Below are positions 40,301 through 52,300 of a DNA stretch of 64,000 nt, in pieces (the stretch's first letter is position 1; each line of letters opens with the position of its first letter). This DNA is from Pieris napi (lineage: Eukaryota > Arthropoda > Insecta > Lepidoptera > Pieridae): assembly GCF_905475465.1 (NCBI RefSeq), contig NC_062253.1, forward strand, positions 7,378,001 to 7,442,000, read 5' to 3'. Both the position numbers and the translations under genes were made by a program. The notes beneath the pieces were generated by a model. It was given only the letters and a program-made list of their open reading frames with translations, did no database searches and was not told the origin of the DNA.

Positions 40301-43300
40301 TGTAGCTGTGCTTTAGTGCAAGCGAGCACGATCGCTCGATGGTCCGCTGGTTTTGTGCCAACCGCTGCAGTGTATAGGTCGTGTGTTTGGGATCGAGCGT
40401 ATATGTGATCTATGCATGATTTTGTAACGATTCCTTTGTATAGTTCTGCCCTAGTGTATGTTGTGATCCCACACATAAGGCCTAAACTGTGTGTTGCAAT
40501 ATTTATGTTTTATAGGAATGTCTAGCTTTAGGTTTATATTAACGTCCCCCAATAGATACAAGTCTATATTTTTCTGGCAGTTACTCTTAATGATATTATG
40601 AAGTTCGTCAATAAACAGGCTCTTGCTTAGGCTAGGTGGGCGGTAAATAGCACAAATATGCGCAGTGTATTTCGTCTGAGTTGTGATGGTAAAGAGTATA
40701 TTCTCGAAATGTTGGCTTTTTACAATTTGTATACTAAATTTATGTTTCTTTTTTACATAAACTAAGATACCACCACCTTTCCTACTGTTTCTGAGCGCTG
40801 AGAACATTTGATATCCATTTAAATTGTACAAACAACTGATTTTATCAGAAATGTTAACCTCTGTAACAACAATAACGTCAATAGTGTTAGCCGCATATAT
40901 ACATTGCTCGAGGCTAGCAAAATATTTTATGATTGACCTTATATTTATGTGTACACACAACAGATTTAAATGTTTGCTGGGTATTTTACTCACGAAATCA
41001 TTTATGTTTATACAGTCTTCTAATTCACAAATATCACTAGTTAAACTATCCATATTAATAATAATAATTTATATGCAATTTAATTTGGGCAGTTAATTGA
41101 CATTCTGTCTTTTTTTTTAACGCTTGTATATCCAATATAGATCTTAAGTTTTCTATTTTCGTGTTATCATCCTTTCTTGCACGAACCATACCGTTTTTAA
41201 ACCAAACGTATTTATAGTTTTGTTTGTTCTTTAATTCCTGCTTGGCTTCCCATAAAATGCTTTTGTTGGATTTAGTCATTGCTTCCCTGATGAATACTAT
41301 TTTGTTATTGTTGGGTTCATAGGGGCAAACATCGGCCACCATAGTTTTAATGGTTTTTGCAGCTTTAATCCACTTTTCTTGGGTCGCTTTATCAGTAAGT
41401 TTAACTCGTATAATGCCGGGTTGGTCGTATTTACCTTGGTATCGCATTGAGTTACGGATACCGTCGAAGGGCTGTTTAAGTTTTAATGCTACATTTTCAA
41501 CTAATTTTATCACATTCTCTTCGCTCGCAGGGGGGACGTTTGCTATTTCTATAGAATTAGCAAGTTTCTTCTGTTCCATCTCATGGAAACGCTGCTCCAA
41601 TACGCCTACCCTCAATTCGAGATTGTTGTTTTTTTGTAATAGTTCCGTGTTTTTTCTTTCTAAAGCTTTTATGGTATTTTTAAAGGCATCAATACAACCT
41701 AATACTTCATCCAACTTCGTACTGTGAAATTGCAGAGATTGGTTAAGTTCGCTTATTTCCTTCTTTATAGTTTTTTCCACCTCCTTGGAGATTTTATGTA
41801 TTAGCCCCTTAGTGTCCATAGGTATATCCTCCTCTGCATCCTCTGTTAGAAACAAAGAGGAGTTTCGCTTCGGGGATTCCTGCTGGCATTCCATACAAGT
41901 CCAGTCTAGGCTTGGGGCCGCCTTTAATGCAGTTATCTGTTTGTTCGTAAGACCGCTGCATCTGGTATTTAGGTGTACCATTTTTTCACATCGGGCACAT
42001 TCACATCCGGGCATCGATTTAGAAAACGTTTTATTACATTGGTCACACTTCGACATGATTAGATTGTCTTGATAAGCTCGTGCTAGGTTATACGCGTGTC
42101 ACTCGCACGGCTGCGCTTCGACTCATATTAATCTTTAAGGTTAATATTCTACGGTTTCGATATTTGTAAATATGTGAGGGCCATGTATACTAACTTTTTT
42201 AGTGTAGTAGTTTATTCTAAGAGTACATTGTCTTCACATATAATTATTTAACAAATGTAACAAAATATTGTAAACCTATTTTAAAAGAGTAAGTGTGGAG
42301 TTTCTTGCCCATTTTTATCCACACGAAACTACCTTTTGGAAGGGGCAACTAGAATCTTCTTAATATTTTTTTTTTGACGTTCAAAAGTGCCATTTTACAT
42401 GGTCTAATTGAAATAAATGATTTGACTTTGACTTTGTCTTGCTAAAAATATTTTCACCATATAAATAAAATATAATTTCTGTTTAAAAATTATTATGTAT
42501 TTAATTTGTACTAACTTCCTCTGAGAAATACTAATTTATGTATATATTATTAGTGAATCATTGCACCGTGCTTATGACTAATATACATAGAAACTGTTTT
42601 ATTTATTGTATTTTTGCTCTCAAACTTCAAATCTGTTAAAATGAGAAAAATAGGTTATAGTAAGGGTAAACACGTGTGTAAATTACATAACATATAGAAC
42701 TTAAGAAGGCGCAGTGCTAATCAGATACATGGAACTTCCTCACAATCGAGTAGCAGACATTTCCGTCCGTCAAAAACTGCGATAACAGCTTTCGTCACTG
42801 ACACCATTCATATATACTTAGCTGGCTTTTAATCAATAAAATAAAAACACATTAATGCCACTAGTTTAAACTACTCATAGTAAACCCATAAAATCTTAAT
42901 TATTGAAGTGATGTAATAAACTTTTGTTTCGGAGTTTTTTATTGCAAGACCAAATTTGTGTATTGCCATTCGATGGGAAAATTTTCCTAGATGGTTTATG
43001 GCTATTTATTTTTTAAATTCCAACGTTACTTCATTTTTTTATTGCTGTTTTACTTTTATGAAAATTTATACAAACGGACTTCACCGCGGAAACATTCGGG
43101 GAGGCTTCCTAGAACCTCAAAACGTCAACATCTGTTAAAAACTCGATTTTCGAAAATTTTCAATTTTCTTAGCGGGCCGTTAAAAAGAAGAAAGAAATAA
43201 ATAATGAAACATAAAATTTTATTTATTTCCTATTTTAATTCGCCCAGTGAAGCGGGCGGGAAACGGCTAGTTACTTATAAATTAAGTTTTATTTACAAAA

Positions 43301-46300
43301 ATATCTTCTTACAGAAACTAGTGAACATGTCACCCGCACTAAAAAGCGAGCGAGATATGGATAGAGAGCAATCGTTAGTCGAGCAATGGGTGTCCCTAAC
43401 GGAAGAAAGGAATGCTGTGCTGGTCCCTAGCCCCGGAAGTCCTATTCCAGGAGCACCAGCTGCTTGGAACCCACCGTCTGGAATGGAGCAGCATATACCT
43501 GTGCTGTTTTTGGATTTAAATGGTATGTTTGTTACTGTGTCAAGTATAAAATGGCCTGGAAATTTATAATTTTAAGTTCAAAGTAATATATAAAAACGTA
43601 AAAAAATACGTGTGGCACTCGGGGACTGCCGCGGTAAAGCTACTGCAAAGCATTTTTTATCAACTTATGCAGTTATTATTATTTATTTATGCAGTATTTG
43701 TTCTTCTTTGATATTAATTAAAGTTTTTTCTTTGATATTATTTCAATATACCACTCTACCAGATTCAAAATAACACGCCTATATAGTCTGTCTCACTCTA
43801 ACGCGTACCGGCTGCACCGGCCGCGCTCAAACCACATCACCGATCTCGTCAGAAAGATGGGAATGCGCAGTATGCGTTCTGTCCCACTCTAACGCGTATT
43901 TGTCGCACCTATATTACGTCATCGTGTGTAAGGTTCTTTTCGTTACGGAATTTCTGGATTCGGTCGCCGCGCTCAAAGCCCACAATAAAATCTATGCAAT
44001 AGCTTAAAAGTTTTAATCCATTTAAAACCTCTCAACCAACCAATGCCTATGTGCCTAACATACTACACAAGATATACAATATATAACATATATATACAAG
44101 ATATACAATACTATACAAGATTTTAAATTTAGTCAACAATTTATTTTCATTTATAGCGGACGATCTAACAACACACGGTTCTGGCGAGGAAGTATCTATG
44201 GCGGGTTTTTACTCCATTCTACCGAAAGAGCACGGAAACAAATTCTACGAGTTGCAACTTGTCCACCACCACCATAAAGATGTGTCTGCGGTGGCCGCAT
44301 GGGATTCCTCCATTCACGACTCGCAGTATCTCAACAGGATTACTGAACGTACGTATACGTATAGTGGCGTATACGCATATTTTTAAATAAATAATTGGGC
44401 AACAGGTCTACCTGATGCCGCCCATATACACATCGTTGCCGTGAGTGCGTTGCCAGTCTCTATACAGGGCGTCCCAAAGTTATGGGACATGAAGGGAAAG
44501 TACCTCAAATATCGCAGATAGGGTATTTTACTGAAAGAAGACTTTGTTATTTTTAAAAGTTAGTAATTCTGCATTTAAAGATTTTTTTAAAATTACTTGC
44601 CTCGTCTGGGAATCGAACCGACTGTAAATGTAAAAAAACCCCTACTTTTATGATGGCAATCGAAAGAATGGCCAAAAACTAAAAACTCTTCTTTAGTAAC
44701 ATAGTATTTTAAAAGGGAATAGCACTAGTCGGCCAATGTCGTTGGATAACCTGACGAAAATGCGGCTCTTATTTGTTAAATTATTGCACTAATTAATTAG
44801 TTTTTTTTAAATTAATTTTCTTTTTGAATTATCAGTAAATGAAGTCTTTATTGACGTCAAACCTCATAGTCCAATCTCATAGGCTTAGTTAATGCTTTAT
44901 TTATCTAAAAGAAGCAGTTATATGGGAAAACATGGGAAAAAAATCTTGTAAGCTACGATTAGGCGGAGTTTACACGTTAAGAGCGCCCTTCTCCGTCCGA
45001 CGAACGGTAACGCGAACATGGCGAAAAGGCTTGTTGTTTCATCCACATGGCTAACAAGCAAGTGAGAACGCGATAACATTGAAAGAAAAATAGTGTGCGG
45101 AAATTTCATAGAACTTGTTCCAAGAGATACGTGTTTTTTCGTAAGCCTTACAAGATTATGAAAAAAAAGTTTTATACTTAGAAACTCCATTACATTTGCA
45201 AGGTTTCTATGTAAATATTTCTGTCCCGTTACATTATAAACGCCCAAACTTCATATAAAATTTGTGCAAAATGGCCGATTTTTGGAGGTTTGTACTGAAT
45301 TTGTTTTTAAAATTTTGATTTCTCGTTTTAATAGAAACCTAGATATAGTGCACAAGATGCCTATTAGTTCAAAACTTTCAAAGAAATATCTGTTACAACA
45401 CCATAATCACGTACGAGCGTTTGTATGAAAAGATAGACGGGTTGGCCGCTCTTAACTACACAAATAGAAGTTTCAAATTCTGAAATAAATTACAAAGTTT
45501 GTCTATAGAATATTTTTAATTTTACAGCAAATGAACGGGTATATCTCATACTCAAAACGACAGTGCGGTTGTCGCACCCCGCACCTATGGAGCTTATTCT
45601 GCGCAAGCGACTCGCGCTCAACATCTACAAACGACAAAGTTTCACCGATCGGATACGGAAGAAAATCGTCAGGTATTCGATGTAATTAATTGTTCTCAAT
45701 GTTTTCCATTATAATTAACTTACGTATTGTCAAAGGTTATTCCTTACTTTAGCCCAAAGCTCCCGCTCTTAACACAAATATATATTTATTTTACTAACTT
45801 CTAGCAAAGATATTTGATTGATTAATTTAAATATTAAAAGTAATAAATCATTTAATCGTATAGATAACATAATGTACACTTATGACTCGTCAGTAAAGAA
45901 ATACATATTAATGCTTCTAATTTAAATTTACAGCCAGTTCTCAAATCAAGGGCGTAGAACGGAATAGAAGAACTGGCAATAAACTCTTTGCCACTCTTTT
46001 TAATCGCCTTTTTTTTAATTAATGTGTGTCCACAATTTCTAGGTTTTTGTTTTTATCTAAAACATTTGAAAAACGGGCGAAATTAGCAAAGATATTCGAT
46101 AATTGATTAACTTTAATATAATGATTGTAAATATGTAATTAATTTAATTTTTTTTTGCCCGACGAAAGAGTTAAAAATTTTTGGTATAGATTCACTTAGT
46201 TAAATTTGAAAGTTCATCAAATTGTTTACAGAGTGGATCAACTAACTCAAACCGGTGTTACATACGAAGTCGTATCAAACATTCCGAAGGCGTCTGAAGA

Positions 46301-49300
46301 GTTGGAGGAAAGAGAGAGCTTGGCGCAAATCGTTGCTACGGGAGAGGAAGCCAGTGCAGCTGATGGAGAGACTTATATTGGTATGAAAAAAATATGTACC
46401 ATCATCTGACCTGAATGTCATATTTTTGGGATATTTTACTATGATGATTAAGATGTTAGTGTATGTTGTTTATCTACAATATTTTCCAAAAAAAATGATT
46501 TTAAATATTTAACAGTCCAACATCAAGATCGGTTGAGTAATTTTTGAGGTTACCACATATTTTTTGTAATACTTAATTCTTTCATTTATTTATCTTAGAC
46601 TCCCTCCACCTTATGCGACAAGCAATGCCCCTTAAGAACTCGAATTACCAGCATTATTCGCCAATGTTTCGGATTTTATCTAACAATGACACTAATTATG
46701 AGGATATTGATATTTTCTACCTCACCAAAGAGAATGTGAGGAAATATTTGAAGACTTTGATTTTGTTTAAGCAGTACCACTCTGGTTTATTCTTTGAAAT
46801 ATTAAGTATTATTTGTTGTTTTAAATTTCAGTTTTCTTTAGTTTTTAAAAATATATTTTTGTCTATTAATGTACTTACTTGTTTTCTGTTTGATATATGT
46901 TGTTTATCTAATGAAAATCCAATTAAGGGAGCGTTCTGGTTTTGGAGATTATTGGGACCCCGCCCCCCCATGTAACGCGCCGTAACGTTTTTCTGTACCC
47001 AATAGTAAATCGTTTCGTGTCCACCCAGTGACTCTTTATACCTAAAAGTTACCATTATGTGGTGTAAAGTACTTAGACCATAAAAGTACGTAGAAGATAG
47101 TTTAACGCGTAATTCAATCCCCGCCCCGCATCGTAACTTTTTACAAAATGACCCCCCCCCCCAAAATTCGTTACGTAATACTTGAATGCTCCCTAAAATA
47201 AGAAAAAAAATTTAAATTATGGAAAGTAAAAAAATAAAATAAATAAATAATCAGTTTTTTAATACTGTAGCTACTTTTATCTGGTCCTATAAAAATTTCA
47301 GAAAAATACACGCGAGGCGTAAGCGCAGTTGAGAGTATTCTAACTCTGGATCGTCTACGGCAAAGTGTCGCTGTTAAGGAATTGGAACAAGCACGCGGCC
47401 AACCAGTCACTATGCGTAAAACGGCTTCGGTACCAAATTTCTCGCAGGTATACAATATTGTGCCTTATCCACTTAGCGTAAAGTACACTTTAGTTTGACA
47501 GCTTTGATTTTGACGTTAAAACAGGATTTCAATGAGATAGGTTTACGCTCACAGAACACTGCTTAGACAACAGCGAACGTTAGAACGCAGGCGCAAATAC
47601 CACACTGTAACGTATTATAATTGTTGCATTTCTAAGTACGTGGAATTTTTTAAATATATTTTTCTATTTCATTCATTTGTTTTTTTTTTCAAAGAGTGGT
47701 TGATTTCATCTGGTCTCATGTATAATTATGTTTTTTACACTTTTTAAACGAACGTCGTAAATAAATTTTTTTGACGGCTCATTGGTCTAGTGGTTAGTAC
47801 CCCTGACTGCGACTCCATGGGTCCCGGGTTCGATCCCCGGCTGAGACAAACATCGATGTGATGAGCATTTGGTGTTATGCTTAGGTCTTGGGTGTTTAAA
47901 TATGTATTTATATGTCTATCTATCTATGTATGTACATCCGTTGCCTAGTACCTATAACACCATAACACAAGCTTCACCAGCTTAACATGGGACTAGGTCA
48001 TATTGGTGTGAATTGTCCAATAAAAAAAAAACAAAAAAAAATATTTTTCTAAAATCTTTGATTATAGACGCATTTTATTTTTTTTTATTTCGTTTTTTTC
48101 AATGATTTTTCTTTATTATTCATCCGGTCTTTTCTTACTTAACATATTTACTTTCACCTAATTTATCTTCCTTTTTAAAATACTTTATCATTAAAAATGA
48201 GACTGCGGGAAGATCAAGGTCCACAGAAGTGCAACAATTATAAGTTGTATGTGATTTCAGGGTGCTTTCTCACGACGCGACGCGTTACAAACGATTTGCA
48301 ACGCGACTCGGTATGTCGTTGATTTCGTATCGTCACTGCAAGGGCAGGACGAGTACGATCAAGAATCGGGGCGTTGCGTGGTGAGAAGATATCCTCCATT
48401 TTTGTTGCGTCTGCTTAACGCGTACGGTAGATCCACTTGGTAATGTAAGGTGTACGATGACCTTTATTAGGAATTACGAAGTCATTTTTTAATAATTTGG
48501 AATGTTATAGCGTGATGTCAGGGGCGGTGATTATTTTTCCTGTTCAATAAAACCCGGGCGTAACAGAACATTTACGTTTTGACCTTACTTAACTTGGGTC
48601 AACGTTACCAATGTTATTTTACAAATAATATAACAAAAAACTAGTAGTTTAGATCAACGGAGTCGAGTATTATGACGTTTTTATTTTCTAAAATAAGTTA
48701 TAATTTCAGTAATTGTTTTTATAAACTTTTGCTTGGATAGGTAAGCAATACAGTGTACATCAAATTATTTGACTTTAAAAAAAATTTTCCTTGATAAAGT
48801 TTGATTTTCATAGTTTTAAAATAACTTTTCAATATAATAATCTCAAGCATCACACCCCTCTTTATGATATGGGTTTTAAATTACGCAGATTAAACAGCGG
48901 GAACAGATATAATTTTTAAAATAACACTATTGAAGTTGTATATATGCGTCTTGAAATAATTTGATTATGAAAAATTTAATTTAAATTTGACATAGATTAA
49001 GGCTTTACATGCAACCTACTTGTTTAATTAAAGTATAGAAGGTCCTCGTATATCCTTATATTACCGTATCAAACAAAAATGGCTAACTAACCGAAGCTGT
49101 TCGCTGTTTTAATATCGTTACTAACAAATAAATGCCGCGGTATATCTTAATGCGTTCGTGTCATTGAACATAAAACTCGATGTGCTCAGCTTTTAATCAG
49201 ATTGTTTTCACGAGCGAGGAGAAAACTTCATACAATTCAACAAATAACCACGTCTATAATGATTCTATATTAAAAGTTTTAAACGGAGGATCATCTTTCG

Positions 49301-52300
49301 AAAACGTAACTCGGAAATCCTAAAACAACGGGAATTTTCCTAAATAAATTTCGCTGACCGGAAATATATTCTACATACAAATGATAAAGATATCTCAAGG
49401 CTATGTAAATCGTTTGCTACATTTGTTTGTACATATTGAGACAATAGAACTGAAACTAATGTTAAAGATAGTTACGTATACGTGCGAATATTAACACGGT
49501 CTTTGAAATTATGAATATGTACAAATAAATGTAATACGCAAATCGTAAGTGTAAGCAAAATTGACGTATATCGCTCGTGTATGCAATTATTAATATATGT
49601 TGTACGCACGCGGTCGCAGCTGTCTCAAGCGCTCGAGAACGCCGCAAAGAATGGAAACAACGTGAGTCAGCATGGCACTTACATCTGTTGCATTATTTTT
49701 GTTTCTCGCTGTGGTGTCTTGGTAGAACATTGTAAAATACAAAATTCTGGTGTTTTCAAAGGTCGACGCACTGTTTCGAGGATTTTTTGCAAGTTATTGT
49801 GGGTCTTACTGTCCCAAAACATTCTTTAAATTATATAAGTTTAAAGCTTAGGTTTCCTAGAAAAGCGGTGCCGTTATCTAACGGCCGTAATGTAGCGTTG
49901 GGTGACGTCACCCATACGTTGTCTATAAATAACATCAGAGTTCCTAGAGAACGTTGAGTATCACCGTAACGTCAAATGCTGTAATTTGCATGACGGCCGT
50001 CATAGCGGTGATAAACATTAGTTTAACGTTTTTCGCGTGTAGCGGTGCCATATTATTAATACAATGAGTGGAAACGTAATTTGGACGAGCGAAAATGATT
50101 GTTTTTTTTTTCATTATGTTAAAAAGTAAAGACGGCCGTTATTAACAACCGTAAAATGACGGCCGTTAGTTAACGGCACCGCTTTTCTAGGGAACCTAAG
50201 CTTAAGCCCTAAAATGGGTTCAAACATCGAAACTGTTGATGTTATACATATATCACTTTGGGACCCAATTGCAAAGTACTTGGTGTATTATTGAATAATA
50301 GTATCTGTGTCAAGGATGACATATGGAATGAAAATATCTACAAATAAATAGTTACAGTATTATGTTGCGTCATTGTTAGCTCGTTCGTAGGATTTAGGAT
50401 TGGGCATGTATCATTTTATGTTTCTTTCATCTTTATTTGTAAGCTAGCTTATATGCTATGTATATAGTTTATTGTACGTTACCTAGAAATATTATTTTCT
50501 GGAAAATAAGTGGTATAATTGGACACATCTTTCAACACAATACTGCAATGATACTTCTGGTATGGGTTCACTGCATTTAAGATGACATAAGCGATAATCC
50601 AATGTGAGCAATTTATTTTGTTTAAATTTCTTTTTGTTACGGTTTATGAAAAACAAGTAGCTATTAAAACAACGTTTTGAATTGAAATATTATTTATATA
50701 AAAAAAATGGATCCCCTTTCCAAATTTGCTCACAGTAAAGACCTTTATTGTACAATTAGTAATTATATTTCAATGTTATAGATTATGCGTTTGGACTCTT
50801 CATTCGAATCTTTGAACAATTTATCGGCGGGTCGCTCAGGCAGTGTAGCTGACTTAGCTGACGAAACGCCACGACGCAATATTCATAGACATTCGTACGC
50901 TGCGCCCGCTCATAACGATCCGGATATCGTCACGCCCACAAAACCATTCGGACTCGGTAAGTTTACAACAAATTCTTTTCATACATGAAATAACTAAGTC
51001 TAATAAATGAAACCGTGATATATCTAATACCAATCAAATATATATAGAACCTTCTTTCTAACACAACACATCCCCATTACTACTATTTTACTTCTTACAA
51101 TTTTTTTAAGTAGGTCTTAGCCATAGTGCATTGTAGCTTAGTTATTTCTGACTAAATGCACGCATCTTGTAGGTATAGATTTTATATGATAGCGTTTGAC
51201 ACACCTTACAACAGAATTTTTCGACAAACAACGGCAAGTTTTTTTTTCGTTATACTCTTCACAAAACATCCACCATATCACAATTTAATTTCTACTTGCT
51301 TCGTGGCAATGCTATTCTTTCAAATCTTACTCTGTCTCTCAAATCTTTCAAAATTATTGAACCTTCTTAATTTTTGAGAAATCAAAATTGCTTGCGAAAA
51401 TCATACGCTTCGGCGTAGTTCAAAGTATCAAGTATTAGGAAGGTGATATAGTCTAGTCGACAAGTTGAAAATGGTACAAAATAGAGATACTACTCTTAAA
51501 ATTATGTGCGATATCTCATTGGATCCGGAATGACGTCTAGAAAAATGTGCCAAAATCGTGTATTAGCACATAAAAAATTGCAAAAGTTATAAACAATTAA
51601 AGATGAAAAAAAATGGCATTTAGTTTTTTGCCAATATTTAATAAACTACTAATATTTAAGAAATTTCCAAATTCTGAAAGAGGAGGAAATTTCCAATAAA
51701 AAACTCTTAACTCCCGGAACTCTTTCTCAATTATTTATAATTTTAATTTAACGCTGAAAATAGCTCTGCGCGTGACATTTTTAAGATGCGCGCGTGGCGT
51801 CAAAGGCGAGTATGGCACATTAATTAATTTATTTAAGGTATTGAATTTTTTTTTTCAATTTGAAAAAATTATGGTGTGTTCTGAACACTATAATTAATTT
51901 ATTCCCGTTGGAAATTTTACTTAAAGTTAATTTTTCAACAAGTTAAACAATTGTTAACTAACGAAATTTTCTCGAACTACCGTCTTAATTGTAAGTGAAA
52001 TTTTTTTTAGCCTTTCTTACATACATACTTAACAAGATCGTGCCATAAAAGTTAAAAAAATATTTATACTTTGTTTATAACAATTTTTTTACTTTATAAC
52101 TTTTGCAATTTTTTATGTGCTAACGCTTACACGCTTTTGGCACATTTTTCTAGACTTCATTCCGGATCCAATGAGCTATCGCACAAAATTTTAAGAGCAG
52201 TATCTCTATCTTGTACCATTTTCAACTTGTCGACTAGAATAATAAACAAAATTTTCAATATTATTCCTGGCTTAAACTAACATTAATTTTGTGTTTATGA

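Larger units (their letters stand above)
37750..42150 (-). mobile_element. CR1-like LINE, nearly full length, antisense in intron 19
   Basis: Two ORFs (ORF1 42056-41055; ORF2 41053-38098 with one frameshift), about 300 bases of 3' UTR and a 3' end in (AAAT)n on the minus strand (TTTA units at 37750-37780). The 5' end is not sharply visible; 42060-42150 is GC-rich and likely 5' UTR. PHD finger in ORF1 plus endonuclease and RT in ORF2 points to the CR1/L2 group. Confidence 0.88.

Noticed and set aside
38732..41727. Plus-strand frames of 90-125 codons
   Set aside because: Antisense to the LINE ORFs; no splice sites or motifs.
48261..48310. 50-nt exon using the donor GTATGT at 48311
   Set aside because: It would break the frame to the next exon; the 120-nt version with GTGAGA keeps it.
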